Assembly (NCBI GenBank): GCA_947253195.1
Contig: CAMXXM010000015.1
Location: 1-12,777 of the forward strand
Reading direction: 5' to 3'
DNA length: 12,777 nt
Origin: an uncultured Porphyromonas sp.
Lineage (GTDB): Bacteria; Bacteroidota; Bacteroidia; Bacteroidales; Porphyromonadaceae
In this document: in pieces, positions 1 through 7,746 of the stretch
Layout: the number at the start of each line of letters is the position of its first letter
How positions within the stretch are numbered: position 1 is the stretch's first letter
Notes under the pieces: generated by a model
Database searches by the model: none
What the model saw: only the letters and a program-made list of their open reading frames with translations
Told to the model about the DNA's origin: nothing
Made by a program: the position numbers and the translations under genes

Positions 1-33
1 TCTCGTGGGCTCGGAGATGTGTATAAGAGACAG
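1..33. other. Residual Nextera transposase adapter (sequencing artefact)
   Basis: These bases match the Illumina Nextera read-2 adapter as I know it, lacking only its first G. The last 19 bases (15-33) are the Tn5 mosaic end. This is not biological sequence. The contig therefore begins at a library-fragment end, and nothing can be concluded about a natural genome terminus or the true start of the first gene from this edge. Confidence 0.97.
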
Positions 34-1349
34 ACCTGATCTATAAGGTGGAGCGGTCGGGGCGGGTGCGCTTCGACAACTCCCACTTCAACGTCATCAA
101 GATCCTCGAGAATGACAAACGGATCCGGGGGAGCTTCGCTCGGGACACCTTCCACGACAGAGCCGTCGTGACGCGCGACCTGCCGTGGCGACCGATGCAG
201 ACCGGTGCCCCCGACTACGTCACCGACGATGACGTGTCGCAGCTCAGGAGCTGGCTGTCGTCGCACTACTACAAGATAGACAACCGGCAGATCATAGACG
301 ATGCCCTCATCACCGTGGAGAGCCGGTACTCCTTCCACCCCATCAAGCGGTACCTCGAGGGGCTCTCGTGGGACGGCGTGCCGAGAGCGGAGCAGCTGAT
401 CATACGGACGCTCGGCGCGGACGACACACCGCTCAATAGAGCGATGACCATCCGTTGGCTCAAGGCTGCGGTGGCGAGGATCTTTCGCCCAGGGGTGAAG
501 TTTGATAATATGCTGGTGCTGGTCGGCAAGACCGGATGCGGTAAGTCCACGCTCCTTGAGCGGCTCGGGAGGGAGTGGTACAGTGGGACGCTGGTCTCGC
601 TGGACAACATCCGCCAGGCGTCGGCTCAGATGCAGGGCGCGTGGATCATCGAGGACCCGGAGCTGGTCGGGATCATGTCCTCCGGCGTCGCCAATGCCAA
701 GGGGTTCCTCTCCAAGACGACAGACGACTTCATCGCTCCCTACGGACGGCACAAGGTCTACCGCAAGCGACAATGCGTCTTTGCCGGCACCACCAACGAG
801 CACGACTTCCTGAGGGACTCCACAGGAGAGAGACGCTACTGGGTGATCCTTGTGCAGGGGGTGACCGATCCGTCCCGGATGCCCTTCACCTACCTGACGC
901 CCCAAGTGGTGGACCAAGTGTGGGCGGAGGTACTGACGCTCTACAAGAGCGACCCGACGCTGATCCTCTCACGCGAGCTGGAGGAGCAGCTCAGGGAGGT
1001 GCAGAAAGCCTATAAGGAGATTGACGTCTGGGAAGAGACTATACAGACATTTCTCGACACGCCTGTCCCCGTCGGCTACCGCTCGCTACCCATCGACACC
1101 CTCGACGGCTACTATTATAATGCTCAGGGCGTGACGGAGCTGGACAGCGAAGCGCTGGAGGAGCGGACGGTGGTCTGCTTTGACGACATATGCCGCTGGG
1201 CGCTGGGATTCCGGATCGAGGGGCGCATACCGCGCGACGCCCGCAAGCGTGTCAACCGCATCATGTCCACCCGCCCCGACTGGGAACCGACCGTCTACAA
1301 GGACATAGGGAGCTCCAAAGCGAAAAGGGGATGGCGAAGAAAGGCTTAG
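34..1349 (+). CDS. VapE-like P-loop ATPase (phage primase/helicase type), 5' truncated
   Basis: This is a virulence-associated E (VapE) family P-loop ATPase, a family found in phages and mobile elements beside or fused to primases and presumed to act as a replicative helicase. The frame is open from base 36 through the adapter junction, so the GTG at 48 is not a credible start and the N-terminus is missing. Counting from that GTG, the Walker A motif GKTGCGKS lies at residues 160-167. It is followed by the family hallmarks WIIEDPEL, FLSKTTDDF..PYGR, RQCVFAGTTNEHDFLRD and TGERRYWVI, in which WIIE is the Walker B region and the GTTN/R segment the sensor and arginine-finger region. The N-terminal part (NVIKILEND, then DLPWR) resembles the segment before the ATPase in other VapE proteins. 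The C-terminal 60-70 residues (DDICRWALG...RVNRIM) look like a small helical, possibly DNA-binding, domain. A putative origin follows immediately. Confidence 0.92.
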
Positions 1350-1363
1350 CGTGGAACAATCTT

Positions 1364-1464
1364 GGTTACAATTTGGGTTACAATTTCTCCAGAAAAAATG
1401 TAACCGAGAGAGCGAAAGGTTACAACCGAAATTTCTTGTAACCGCTTTTGTAACCATTGTAACT
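1364..1464. repeat. Iteron-like cluster of GGTTACA heptamers
   Basis: Six exact copies of GGTTACA or its complement lie within about 90 bases: plus orientation at 1364-1370, 1376-1382 and 1418-1424; minus orientation (TGTAACC) at 1399-1405, 1437-1443 and 1449-1455. A one-base variant, TGTAACT, is at 1458-1464. The outer pairs on each side are 12 bases apart and point inward, giving a nearly symmetrical layout. Two further exact copies lie outside the block at 1494-1500 (plus) and 1628-1634 (minus), and a GTTAC core is at 1609-1613. Such clustering looks like binding sites for a replication initiator or a repressor. The adjacent VapE gene and AT-rich tract favour replication. The role is inferred. 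Confidence 0.75.
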
Positions 1465-1627
1465 TATTGATACGCTACTATATATACATTCTTGGTTACA
1501 TATTACTATACAACTTATAGATAATAGTAGGCAGGATATAAGATAGTGATAGATAGGCATATAGGGAAATGGGCATATAGCATATATGTAGTATATGTGC
1601 ATATATATGTTACTACACGGATCATTT
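1465..1627. other. AT-rich tract with GCATATA repeats, candidate DNA-unwinding element / origin
   Basis: This stretch is strikingly AT-rich in an otherwise GC-rich window and carries no convincing gene. It contains four direct copies of GCATATA, at 1557-1563, 1573-1579, 1580-1586 and 1599-1605, plus long runs of alternating A/T. With the GGTTACA cluster on its left, an exact GGTTACA at 1494-1500 inside it and another copy at 1628-1634 just right of it, the arrangement resembles an iteron-type origin with an easily melted region. The promoter of the nuclease/helicase pair must lie here or in the preceding repeats. The only hint I see is TCATTTTG at 1622-1629, one mismatch from the Bacteroidota TAnnTTTG box and without a clear -33 element. 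Confidence 0.5.
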
Positions 1628-1641
1628 TGTAACCGAAAAAC

Positions 1642-1647
1642 AAGGAG
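1642..1647 (+). promoter_or_regulatory. Shine-Dalgarno sequence AAGGAG for the VRR-NUC gene
   Basis: AAGGAG lies four bases before the ATG at 1652 and is the clearest ribosome-binding site in the window. It decides the start of the nuclease gene: the frame is open further upstream, to a possible ATG at 1595 inside the AT-rich tract, but that extension would encode residues unlike the nuclease family. Confidence 0.7.
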
Positions 1648-1651
1648 TAAA

Positions 1652-1945
1652 ATGTTTCACGATAACAGAGAGAGCGAAAAGTGGCTGGAGAGGGAGTTGG
1701 TCAAACGGACGGAGCAGGCAGGAGGCGTGGCGTACAAGCTGCACTCTCAGCAGATGACGGGTTTCCCGGATAGGCTGTGCCTTCTCCCCGAGGGGCGTGT
1801 CGTGCTGGTGGAGCTGAAGAGCAAGGGACGCACACCAAGCGCACGGCAGCGGTTAGTGATTATGAAGCTGAGAGCCCTCGGTCACGATGTTAGGGTGATC
1901 GATAGCGAGGATGGACTGAACGCACTCTTTGGCGATGCTGAGTAG
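1652..1945 (+). CDS. VRR-NUC domain nuclease
   Basis: This 97-residue protein is a stand-alone VRR-NUC (virus-type replication-repair nuclease) domain of the PD-(D/E)XK superfamily, which cleaves DNA with metal-ion catalysis and in phages is thought to process branched or recombination intermediates. Visible family features are an N-terminal helix beginning ESEKWLERELV (E8, E9), the strand and turn TGFPDRL with catalytic D40 (residues 36-42), VVLVELKSKG with E54 and K56 forming the ExK pair, and the SARQR segment (residues 63-67) of the following helix. The domain is complete at the usual length for the phage single-domain form. The start is supported by an AAGGAG four bases upstream. The 3' end overlaps the helicase gene by 11 bases, a nuclease/helicase pairing common in phages and suggestive of translational coupling and joint action. 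Confidence 0.93.
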   Translation: MFHDNRESEKWLERELVKRTEQAGGVAYKLHSQQMTGFPDRLCLLPEGRVVLVELKSKGRTPSARQRLVIMKLRALGHDVRVIDSEDGLNALFGDAE

Positions 1946-3296
1946 AGACAACCTCCACGGCTATCAGAAGCGTGCCGTGGACTTCATCAAGTCGCACGCA
2001 AGATGCGCCCTTTTCCTCGACATGGGACTCGGGAAGACCGTTAGTACCCTGACTGCAGTCTCCGACTTGATAGCACGTGGGGAGGTGGCGTCGGTGCTGG
2101 TGGCGACGAAGAAGCTCATTGCCCTACACACCTGGACGGAGGAGGTGACGAAGTGGGAGCACCTGCAAGCCCTTAGAGTGGTGCCGGTGATCGGCACGAA
2201 AAAGCAACGCTACAAAGCGCTGGAGCAGGGTGCAGATATCTATACGATTAACGTGGAGAATATCTGCTGGCTCTTTGGGCAGGTCTATCCCAATGGTTGT
2301 CCCTTTGACGTGATCATCCTCGACGAGTCGTCACTCTTCAAAAATGGCAAGGCGAAGCGGTCCAAGGCGATGCGCTCTGTGTGCGACGGTGCGGCCAGAG
2401 TGGTTGCGCTTACTGGTACACCGGCTTCCAACGGCTATATGGATCTCTGGGGACAGTTCCGCCTTGTGGACGGCGGAGAGCGGCTGACACATTTCATCAC
2501 GCACTACAGAAGCAAGTACTTTTACCCCCTTGTCTCTCACGGACACATCACGTACAAGTGGGGGCTGAGGGATGGGGCGAAGAGAGCCATTGAGCAAAAG
2601 GTCTCGGACATCACGCTCTCGATGACGGCAGATGACTACTTGGAGCTCCCTCCAATGGTCACAAATGACATCTATGTGGAGCTTCCCGAGCCGGCTATGA
2701 AGAAGTATAAGAAGCTGAAAGAAGAGGCGGTTGCGGAGCTGAACGGGGCTATCGTGACCGCAGCGAATGCCGCCACACTATCAGGAAAGCTACTGCAGGC
2801 GGCTAATGGGGCGGTGTACACCACGGACGATCACGACTGGGAGCTACTCCACGATGCTAAGATCGAGTGGCTGAAAGAGATCGTGGAGACTGCTGTCTCT
2901 CCCATACTGATCGCCTACAACTACCGGCACGACAAGGAGCGGATAATGTCAGCTCTGGAAGACTATGCGCCCCTTGACGCAACAGAAGAGGGAGCCATCG
3001 AGAAATGGAATAGAGGTGACGTGCCGGTGCTGCTTGGTCATCCCGCCTCGGTAGGTCACGGGCTTAACCTGCAGGAGGGCGGGCATACGATCGTATGGTT
3101 TGGCGTGACCTGGAACCTTGAGCAGTATGATCAATTCAACGCCCGTCTCGCACGACAGGGGCAAAAGGAGAGCGTCATCGTCCACAGGCTTATCGCACGT
3201 GGCACTCTTGATGAGCGTGTGGCAATGGTCTTGAAGGCTAAGGGTGACGTGCAGGCGGGATTGGTGGATGCACTGAAGGGGGAGTTATCGGACTAG
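1935..3296 (+). CDS. SNF2-family DEAD-like helicase / DNA translocase
   Basis: This 453-residue superfamily 2 helicase of the compact phage SNF2 type probably translocates on DNA during replication, recombination or repair. Both RecA-like lobes are visible: HGYQKRAVDF (Q-like motif) near residue 9, DMGLGKT (motif I, 29-35), VIILDESS (motif II, D130-S133), ALTGTPASN (motif III, about 158-166), GHGLNLQ (motif V, about 375) and QFNARLARQGQ (motif VI, 400-410, with the arginine finger). Motif II reads DESS where classical SNF2 proteins have DEAH; phage members often differ here, so activity is not in doubt. The ATG at 1935 is preferred over an in-frame TTG at 1929 because it gives the usual short N-terminus before HGYQ. 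The gene overlaps the VRR-NUC gene and ends before a hairpin-rich intergenic region. Confidence 0.93.
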   Translation: MLSRDNLHGYQKRAVDFIKSHARCALFLDMGLGKTVSTLTAVSDLIARGEVASVLVATKKLIALHTWTEEVTKWEHLQALRVVPVIGTKKQRYKALEQGADIYTINVENICWLFGQVYPNGCPFDVIILDESSLFKNGKAKRSKAMRSVCDGAARVVALTGTPASNGYMDLWGQFRLVDGGERLTHFITHYRSKYFYPLVSHGHITYKWGLRDGAKRAIEQKVSDITLSMTADDYLELPPMVTNDIYVELPEPAMKKYKKLKEEAVAELNGAIVTAANAATLSGKLLQAANGAVYTTDDHDWELLHDAKIEWLKEIVETAVSPILIAYNYRHDKERIMSALEDYAPLDATEEGAIEKWNRGDVPVLLGHPASVGHGLNLQEGGHTIVWFGVTWNLEQYDQFNARLARQGQKESVIVHRLIARGTLDERVAMVLKAKGDVQAGLVDALKGELSD

Positions 3297-3339
3297 TACT
3301 TGAGTGTACTATTTGTTGCTTGTATAATTACTAACTAGG

Positions 3340-3417
3340 CAGGCGCCGAGCTGAGAAGCCCGACGCCTGTCGCCATTAATGGGAGCGACCGGAAGCATCA
3401 CTGCTGCCGGTCGCCTG
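3340..3417. ncRNA. Possible structured RNA with competing helices (low confidence)
   Basis: CAGGCG at 3340-3345 can pair with CGCCTG at 3364-3369 or with a second CGCCTG at 3412-3417. GTCGC at 3369-3373 can pair with GCGAC at 3385-3389, which competes with the strong hairpin at 3385-3414. The 10-base palindrome CCATTAATGG lies at 3373-3382. Mutually exclusive helices are a mark of attenuators and some regulatory RNAs, but no known class is recognised and no open frame follows on the same strand until 3919. It could also be no more than two neighbouring terminators. Confidence 0.25.
3385..3414 (+). terminator. Hairpin, probable terminator between convergent genes
   Basis: GCGACCGG (3385-3392) pairs perfectly with CCGGTCGC (3407-3414). 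Inside the loop AGCA (3394-3397) pairs with TGCT (3402-3405) around a TCAC loop. The element sits 88 bases after the helicase stop and 66 bases beyond the stop of the oppositely oriented gene, where a bidirectional terminator is expected. There is no clean T-run after it on either strand, only a pyrimidine-rich TTCTATCTTCTT at 3420-3431, so classic intrinsic termination is uncertain. The rest of 3297-3480 holds nothing else that I recognise. Confidence 0.5.
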
Positions 3418-3480
3418 AGTTCTATCTTCTTACCTTAACTTAACCACAAACGATAGTAATACATCCTTTCTAACTTACAA

Positions 3481-3801
3481 TCAATCCTTATCGGGTCTAA
3501 AGAGATCATCGAGATTAGAGAGGGAAGCTTGGATGTTCTGAGAGATCTCGCCATCGACGTGAGCGGCAACCTCCTTTTGTTTCGGGAGGACGTACTCCGC
3601 CAGACGGGTGACACACATAATGCGGTCTTTGGGCTCCAGCGTGGCGAGGTCGGCATCGAGCTTACCGATGTTGTTGCGGATGATGGTCGCCAGGTCGTGG
3701 CGCATCTCGGCGATGGCGAGGTTGGACGAGTGGATGGGACCCTTCGGGATCTCTTCCTCTCGCGCTCTGATCGGTCGGTATTCTTTTCGCTTCTCACTCA
3801 T
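3481..3801 (-). CDS. Small helical protein, possibly small-terminase-like
   Basis: This 106-residue protein is encoded opposite to every other gene here. It begins with a charged, basic N-terminus (SEKRKEYRPIRAREEE), then a predicted helical segment (residues about 27-60), then EPKDRIMCVTRLAEYVLPKQKEV (residues 56-78) and an acidic tail ending in NLDDLF. The arrangement 'LDADLATLEPKDR...LAEYVLPKQKEV' resembles small Bacteroidota phage and prophage proteins I recall near packaging genes, but I cannot name a family with certainty. A packaging or DNA-binding accessory role is a guess from its place before the portal. The ATG at 3801 is preferred to an upstream one that would add 23 residues, because a TAnnTTTG-like box lies directly before it. 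An open frame on the other strand across this gene is its shadow. Confidence 0.7.
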   Translation of the reverse strand: MSEKRKEYRPIRAREEEIPKGPIHSSNLAIAEMRHDLATIIRNNIGKLDADLATLEPKDRIMCVTRLAEYVLPKQKEVAAHVDGEISQNIQASLSNLDDLFRPDKD

Positions 3802-3805
3802 GCCA

Positions 3806-3813
3806 CAAAAGTA
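3806..3813 (-). promoter_or_regulatory. Bacteroidota-type -7 box TACTTTTG
   Basis: On the minus strand TACTTTTG matches the Bacteroidota primary sigma factor -7 consensus TAnnTTTG exactly, and ends only four bases before the ATG at 3801. Transcription would then begin at or next to the start codon, giving a leaderless or nearly leaderless message. No TTG lies at the expected -33 distance; the nearest (3842-3844) is about nine bases too far. The box is therefore good but the promoter is incomplete. Confidence 0.45.
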
Positions 3814-3890
3814 AGCCCCTATGGCTCGCAGAAATGCCCGCCAATGCAGGGTGCCGGCAGTCGCGGGCAAAAACTAATCCCTCCCCATCC

Positions 3891-3898
3891 GATATTTG
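3891..3898 (+). promoter_or_regulatory. Weak candidate -7 box for the virion operon
   Basis: GATATTTG differs by one base from TAnnTTTG and ends 20 bases before the portal ATG. No clear -33 element precedes it. The divergent gap 3802-3918 must contain, or lie downstream of, a promoter for the rightward operon, because the gene before it runs leftward. This is the best match I see there. Confidence 0.3.
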
Positions 3899-3918
3899 GC
3901 GCAATTAGATCGATCACT

Positions 3919-5973
3919 ATGGACGCACGCACGATTAAGAGATACGCCAAGCGGTACGGGAAGCAGCCGGCACCCTACCGCAGTGGGGACCGGGTGAGGA
4001 CGCGGAGGGACTACTTTGCGTCCGATCCGGACCTGCTGATGTCGGCTCATAACGCCTGGGGAGCCATGGACAAGTGGCGCGCCGAGATAAGCCGCAACGA
4101 GGAGTTTGTCTTCGGCGACCAATTTGCCGACCTGATCTGGGACGAGCGTAAGTGCTGCTGGATCAAGGAGCGCAACCAGTACCGCCAGATAGGGCTGAAT
4201 CCGTCGCAGTACAATATCGTGCGAAACATCCTCCGAACTATAGAGGGCGTGTGGTCAAGTGTCAAGACCACGCCGGTATGCGTGGCGCACGCTGAGGATC
4301 ACCAGCAGGAGAGCGAGGCACTTACCGCCACTCTCAAGACGATCTACAACAAGGATGAGCTAAACAAACTTGACCTTGCGGAGCTTAAGCAGCTGATGGT
4401 GACTGGGCTGGCGGTCACTCGGTGCGGCTGGGCGGCGAGGGAGAATAGTGTGGACGTGGTGATCGACTACGTAGACCCCTACAGCTTCTTTGCCGACAGC
4501 GCGACCCGTGATCCCCGCTACACCGACTGCTCGCTGGTGGGTGCTTTCTATGATCTGTCGGTGGATGACATTGTCCGTCTCTTCGCCAAGGGGAGCAAGA
4601 CGCGCGCACGGCAGATCCGCGGGGCGTACAGTGCGGGCGACCACAGGGATGAACTGATCCACGAGATGACGACGGAGGGGACACGGCTCCACAGGGACTT
4701 CTTCACGCCGTCGGACACTCAGAGCGGGCGGTGCAGGCTGTACGAAGTGTGGCGGAAGGAGACGGCTGAGTGCTTCTGGGTGCATGACCGGCTTAAAGGA
4801 ACCTACAATGCGGTCTTCGACACCACGGAGGAGGATCTACAGGCGGAGAATGAGCGGCGCATAGCGGAGCAGGCAGGTATGGGCGTCTCTGCAGATGAGA
4901 TGCTTCTACTCGAATACCGCTGGGGCGTCGACACCTTCTGGAGGTACTACTACCTGACCCCTGATGCCTTAGTGCTAGACATGGGGATCAATCCCTACTG
5001 GCACGAGCGTCCGCCCTTCGTCTGGGAGTGGCACGAGTTCTTCATCGGTGACGTTCACCCCTTCGTCACAGACCTCATCAGCACGAATAAGCTGATCAAT
5101 AAGCTCTTCGCCACGAGCGACCTGATGACGAAGTATGCCGCCAAGTCTATCCTATTCGTCCCGATGAGCAGTGTCGCCGAGGAGTACGGGTACGATCTTA
5201 AGTACATCGAGGAGCACTTCGCAGACTTCAATTCGATCATCCCCTACGTGACGGCAAGGGATGGCTCCAACTCTATGCCGACGCTGATGAACTCGATGCA
5301 GGATGCTCTCCAGCCGCTTAACGTGGTGACGATGGCGATGAACATGACGGAGCAGGTGTCTGGCGTCTTCGGTGCGCTTCAGGGTAGACAGCCTCTCGCC
5401 GGCACTCCCGCAGCGATGTACGCTCAGCAGTCGCAGAACTCTGCCGTGTCGCTGAATGGGCTTTTCGAGTCGATGAATTCCTTTAGGAGAAAAAGGGACA
5501 AGCTGTGCGTCCAGCTGATGCAGCAGTTCTACACACAGCCCCGCTACGTCTGGGACAAGGAGACGGGGAAGAAGATTAAGTATAACCCCGACCGGGTGAA
5601 GCACGTGGATGTAGAGATCGCCATCAGCGAGGGGACCGACACTCCCGCCTACCGGATGTTGGTGAATGAAGTGCTTATGCAGCTGAAGCAGTACGACCCG
5701 CAAAACCTCCTTGACTTACGTGGGATGATCGAGGTGGGCAACTATCCATTCAAGGACAAGCTCTTAGACTACCTCAACAAGCAGGAGAAAGAGCAGGAGC
5801 AAATGATGATGGCACAGCAGGCACAGCAAGGACAGCAGGCACTCGGACAGGCTCCCGCTGACCCTGCCGAAGCGCAGGCGGCGACAGACGGCTATATGCT
5901 TAACCCCGCCATGGTGCGGGAGATGATGCAGCGGATGAAGTCCCCCGGCGAGCTTCCACACAGAGTACAGTAA
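3919..5973 (+). CDS. Portal protein (P22-like podovirus type)
   Basis: This 684-residue protein should form the dodecameric portal at one capsid vertex, the channel for DNA packaging and ejection. P22-like portals are of similar size (about 725 residues). Family-like features are the N-terminal LNPSQYNIVRNILRTIEG (about 92-109), the segment on exposure to 'VKTTPVCV', VDPYSFFADSATRDPRYTD (about 185-203) and the central WEWHEFF...HPFVTDLISTNKLINKL stretch. The C-terminus becomes rich in Q and M (about 624-645), typical of the helical barrel/tail of such portals. The ATG at 3919 is preferred: the frame is open 130 codons further upstream, but that part lies antisense to the small minus-strand gene and looks non-native. 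The start context ACTATGG recurs at two later genes (5980, 9252). No terminase large subunit precedes it and no capsid gene follows. Confidence 0.75.
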   Translation: MDARTIKRYAKRYGKQPAPYRSGDRVRTRRDYFASDPDLLMSAHNAWGAMDKWRAEISRNEEFVFGDQFADLIWDERKCCWIKERNQYRQIGLNPSQYNIVRNILRTIEGVWSSVKTTPVCVAHAEDHQQESEALTATLKTIYNKDELNKLDLAELKQLMVTGLAVTRCGWAARENSVDVVIDYVDPYSFFADSATRDPRYTDCSLVGAFYDLSVDDIVRLFAKGSKTRARQIRGAYSAGDHRDELIHEMTTEGTRLHRDFFTPSDTQSGRCRLYEVWRKETAECFWVHDRLKGTYNAVFDTTEEDLQAENERRIAEQAGMGVSADEMLLLEYRWGVDTFWRYYYLTPDALVLDMGINPYWHERPPFVWEWHEFFIGDVHPFVTDLISTNKLINKLFATSDLMTKYAAKSILFVPMSSVAEEYGYDLKYIEEHFADFNSIIPYVTARDGSNSMPTLMNSMQDALQPLNVVTMAMNMTEQVSGVFGALQGRQPLAGTPAAMYAQQSQNSAVSLNGLFESMNSFRRKRDKLCVQLMQQFYTQPRYVWDKETGKKIKYNPDRVKHVDVEIAISEGTDTPAYRMLVNEVLMQLKQYDPQNLLDLRGMIEVGNYPFKDKLLDYLNKQEKEQEQMMMAQQAQQGQQALGQAPADPAEAQAATDGYMLNPAMVREMMQRMKSPGELPHRVQ

Positions 5974-5979
5974 GAGACT

Positions 5980-7746
5980 ATGGAGAAGAGAAGAACCGAA
6001 CTTAGAGGAATGTCCACGACGGACAACTACACGGAGGGGGACGCCATGATCCTCTACAACCTTCGCCCACTCTCTGGCGGAGGTTACGTGCCGTGCGAGG
6101 TTGCCGAGGTGGAGGAGAGCGGGCTGAGAGTGCGGGACAGCTACCGGCTCCACTCGGTCTTCCTCCACCAGACGAGCGAGTATCGCCATCTGCTGGTGGT
6201 GCAGGAGAGGGAGAAGGGTCTGGCGGTGGACTGGTACGAGACGGACGACGAGTGCCACGCCAAGGGCAATCCCCGTGAGTTGCTTGCCCTCAGCGACACT
6301 TCATCCCTCGGAGCTTTTGCGGGCGTGGAGCAGACGGGGCATGTCCTCTCCTTCGTCTTCGAGCGGGATATCTACTACGCTCTCTGGCGGGATGGTGCCT
6401 ATCACGCTCTCGGTACCTTCCCCGACCTCCCCGAGCTACAGATGAGAGCGGGGAAGACGAAGGAGGAGGTAAAGCTCGCCAACCCCGAAACGGCAACGAA
6501 GAAGGAGCTGGAGGATGCCGGAGCCGTGATGATCGGGGGGAAGGATGAGCTCAATAAGATGACGGAGGACGTTATTTGGACGCGCATTCGCGAGGCATGG
6601 GAAGGACTGATCGGTAAGATCAGGCAGGAGAAGCAGGCGAAAGAGGGTGTGGCGTGTCTCTTCGACCCCATCAGCATCCGCTACGCCTTCCGTCTCTACG
6701 ACGGTCGTATCGTGCGCCCCTCTGCACCGCTCCTGCTTATGCCCCAAGACTTCATCCGGGACTTCTACTTGCCCCTTATGCGGCCCGTATTGACGTGGCT
6801 GGCGGATGATGGGAGCGTCTACCTTGCCCCACCCACCCTACGCTCCTACAGCGTGGAGGTGGCACTGCCAGACCTCTCGAAGCTGGATCCGTGGCGGGAC
6901 ATCATCACCTCCATTGACTTCTTCGCGAGCGAGCCGATAGATATGCGGAGCGGGGCGGTTGCTCTTCGTGGGGCGATCAATATGAGCGGATGGAGCTTTG
7001 GCAAGCGTGCGCGCCACGCCGACTACTACGATCGGTCGCAGAAGAGCGTCATACGTCCCGACATATCGGACAAGACGAAGGTAGACGAGCGGACGGATGA
7101 GCGGATCGTCAACGCTTCGCAGTTCTACCTCATCCACTCGATCGACCTCAGGCGTGACGTGAAGGCGGGGAAGTACTACCGTGCCACGGACGGGCTAATG
7201 GTGATCCCCTCGAGGGCAACGACGGTCTACCGCGACACGGACATCCGGTATCAGGAGCTGATGCCCTCGGGGGCGCTGAGCCACCACCGCTATGGGGCGA
7301 AGTGCGTGCGGTCGATGAATGGTCGGCTGAGGCTCTCGGACGTGCATACAACGCTCTTCCCGGGCTTCGCTCGGCTCTTCCTCTGGGACAGGGACGACAG
7401 ACCCTATAACGGCTCCAAGGCAAAGGAGACGTTTGAGGCAGGCTCCACGCTCCTCGTGGACGTGGAGCTGGCGGTGGAGGGGCGCACGGTCCACGTGCAG
7501 CAGTCGGCACCCATCGTGCGGGAGAGCTTCCACATGCCGGCACTCTTTGCCTATCCCGACACACGGGCAAGGCACTTCACGCTCTACGTCCACGAGCCGT
7601 CCAAGGGCTGGACGGAGGTGCTGAGCCAGGCACTTCGTCCCCACCCCGACCTTGCCGTGGCGTACTATATCGAGACGGAGCCGATAGCGACGAAAGCGGC
7701 TACATCGACCTCAAGAAACAACGGCACAGGCGGAGGGAGACGATGA
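5980..7746 (+). CDS. Virion stabilisation/tail-hub-like protein, N-terminal piece
   Basis: This 588-residue product lies six bases after the portal. I recall single long Bacteroidota podovirus proteins, often annotated as stabilisation or tail-hub proteins (comparable to the P22 gp10 role of plugging the portal after packaging), that start with MILYNLRP-like sequence (here residues 23-30) and contain a segment like FDPISIRYAFRLYDG (228-242) followed by RIVRPSAPLLLMP (243-255). Both are present. The sequence is rich in aromatic and beta-forming residues, with repeated RYAFRLYDG / SFVFERDIYYALWRDG strands. It ends in a low-complexity T/S/G/R tail (about 573-588), where the longer proteins continue into the domain encoded by the next large gene at 8015. 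An in-frame ATG at 6010 preceded by GAGGA is an alternative start. The stop overlaps the ATG at 7743. Confidence 0.6.
   Translation: MEKRRTELRGMSTTDNYTEGDAMILYNLRPLSGGGYVPCEVAEVEESGLRVRDSYRLHSVFLHQTSEYRHLLVVQEREKGLAVDWYETDDECHAKGNPRELLALSDTSSLGAFAGVEQTGHVLSFVFERDIYYALWRDGAYHALGTFPDLPELQMRAGKTKEEVKLANPETATKKELEDAGAVMIGGKDELNKMTEDVIWTRIREAWEGLIGKIRQEKQAKEGVACLFDPISIRYAFRLYDGRIVRPSAPLLLMPQDFIRDFYLPLMRPVLTWLADDGSVYLAPPTLRSYSVEVALPDLSKLDPWRDIITSIDFFASEPIDMRSGAVALRGAINMSGWSFGKRARHADYYDRSQKSVIRPDISDKTKVDERTDERIVNASQFYLIHSIDLRRDVKAGKYYRATDGLMVIPSRATTVYRDTDIRYQELMPSGALSHHRYGAKCVRSMNGRLRLSDVHTTLFPGFARLFLWDRDDRPYNGSKAKETFEAGSTLLVDVELAVEGRTVHVQQSAPIVRESFHMPALFAYPDTRARHFTLYVHEPSKGWTEVLSQALRPHPDLAVAYYIETEPIATKAATSTSRNNGTGGGRR

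Noticed and set aside
15..33. Transposon end (Tn5-like mosaic end) as evidence of a mobile element
   Set aside because: It is part of the library adapter, directly at the contig edge, with no transposase or second end.
1190..1441. 83-codon frame overlapping the end of the VapE gene, or a frameshifted VapE tail with GYN repeats
   Set aside because: Most of it is the shadow of VapE in another frame. The GYN residues are merely the GGTTACA repeats translated, and no slippery site was seen.
3345..3370. TPP riboswitch, suggested by a CTGAGA motif
   Set aside because: The other conserved parts of the thiamine pyrophosphate aptamer are absent and no thiamine gene follows.
3529..3918. 130-codon in-frame N-terminal extension of the portal
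   Set aside because: It lies antisense to the small minus-strand gene, lacks portal-like sequence, and a better start with the recurring ACTATGG context exists at 3919.
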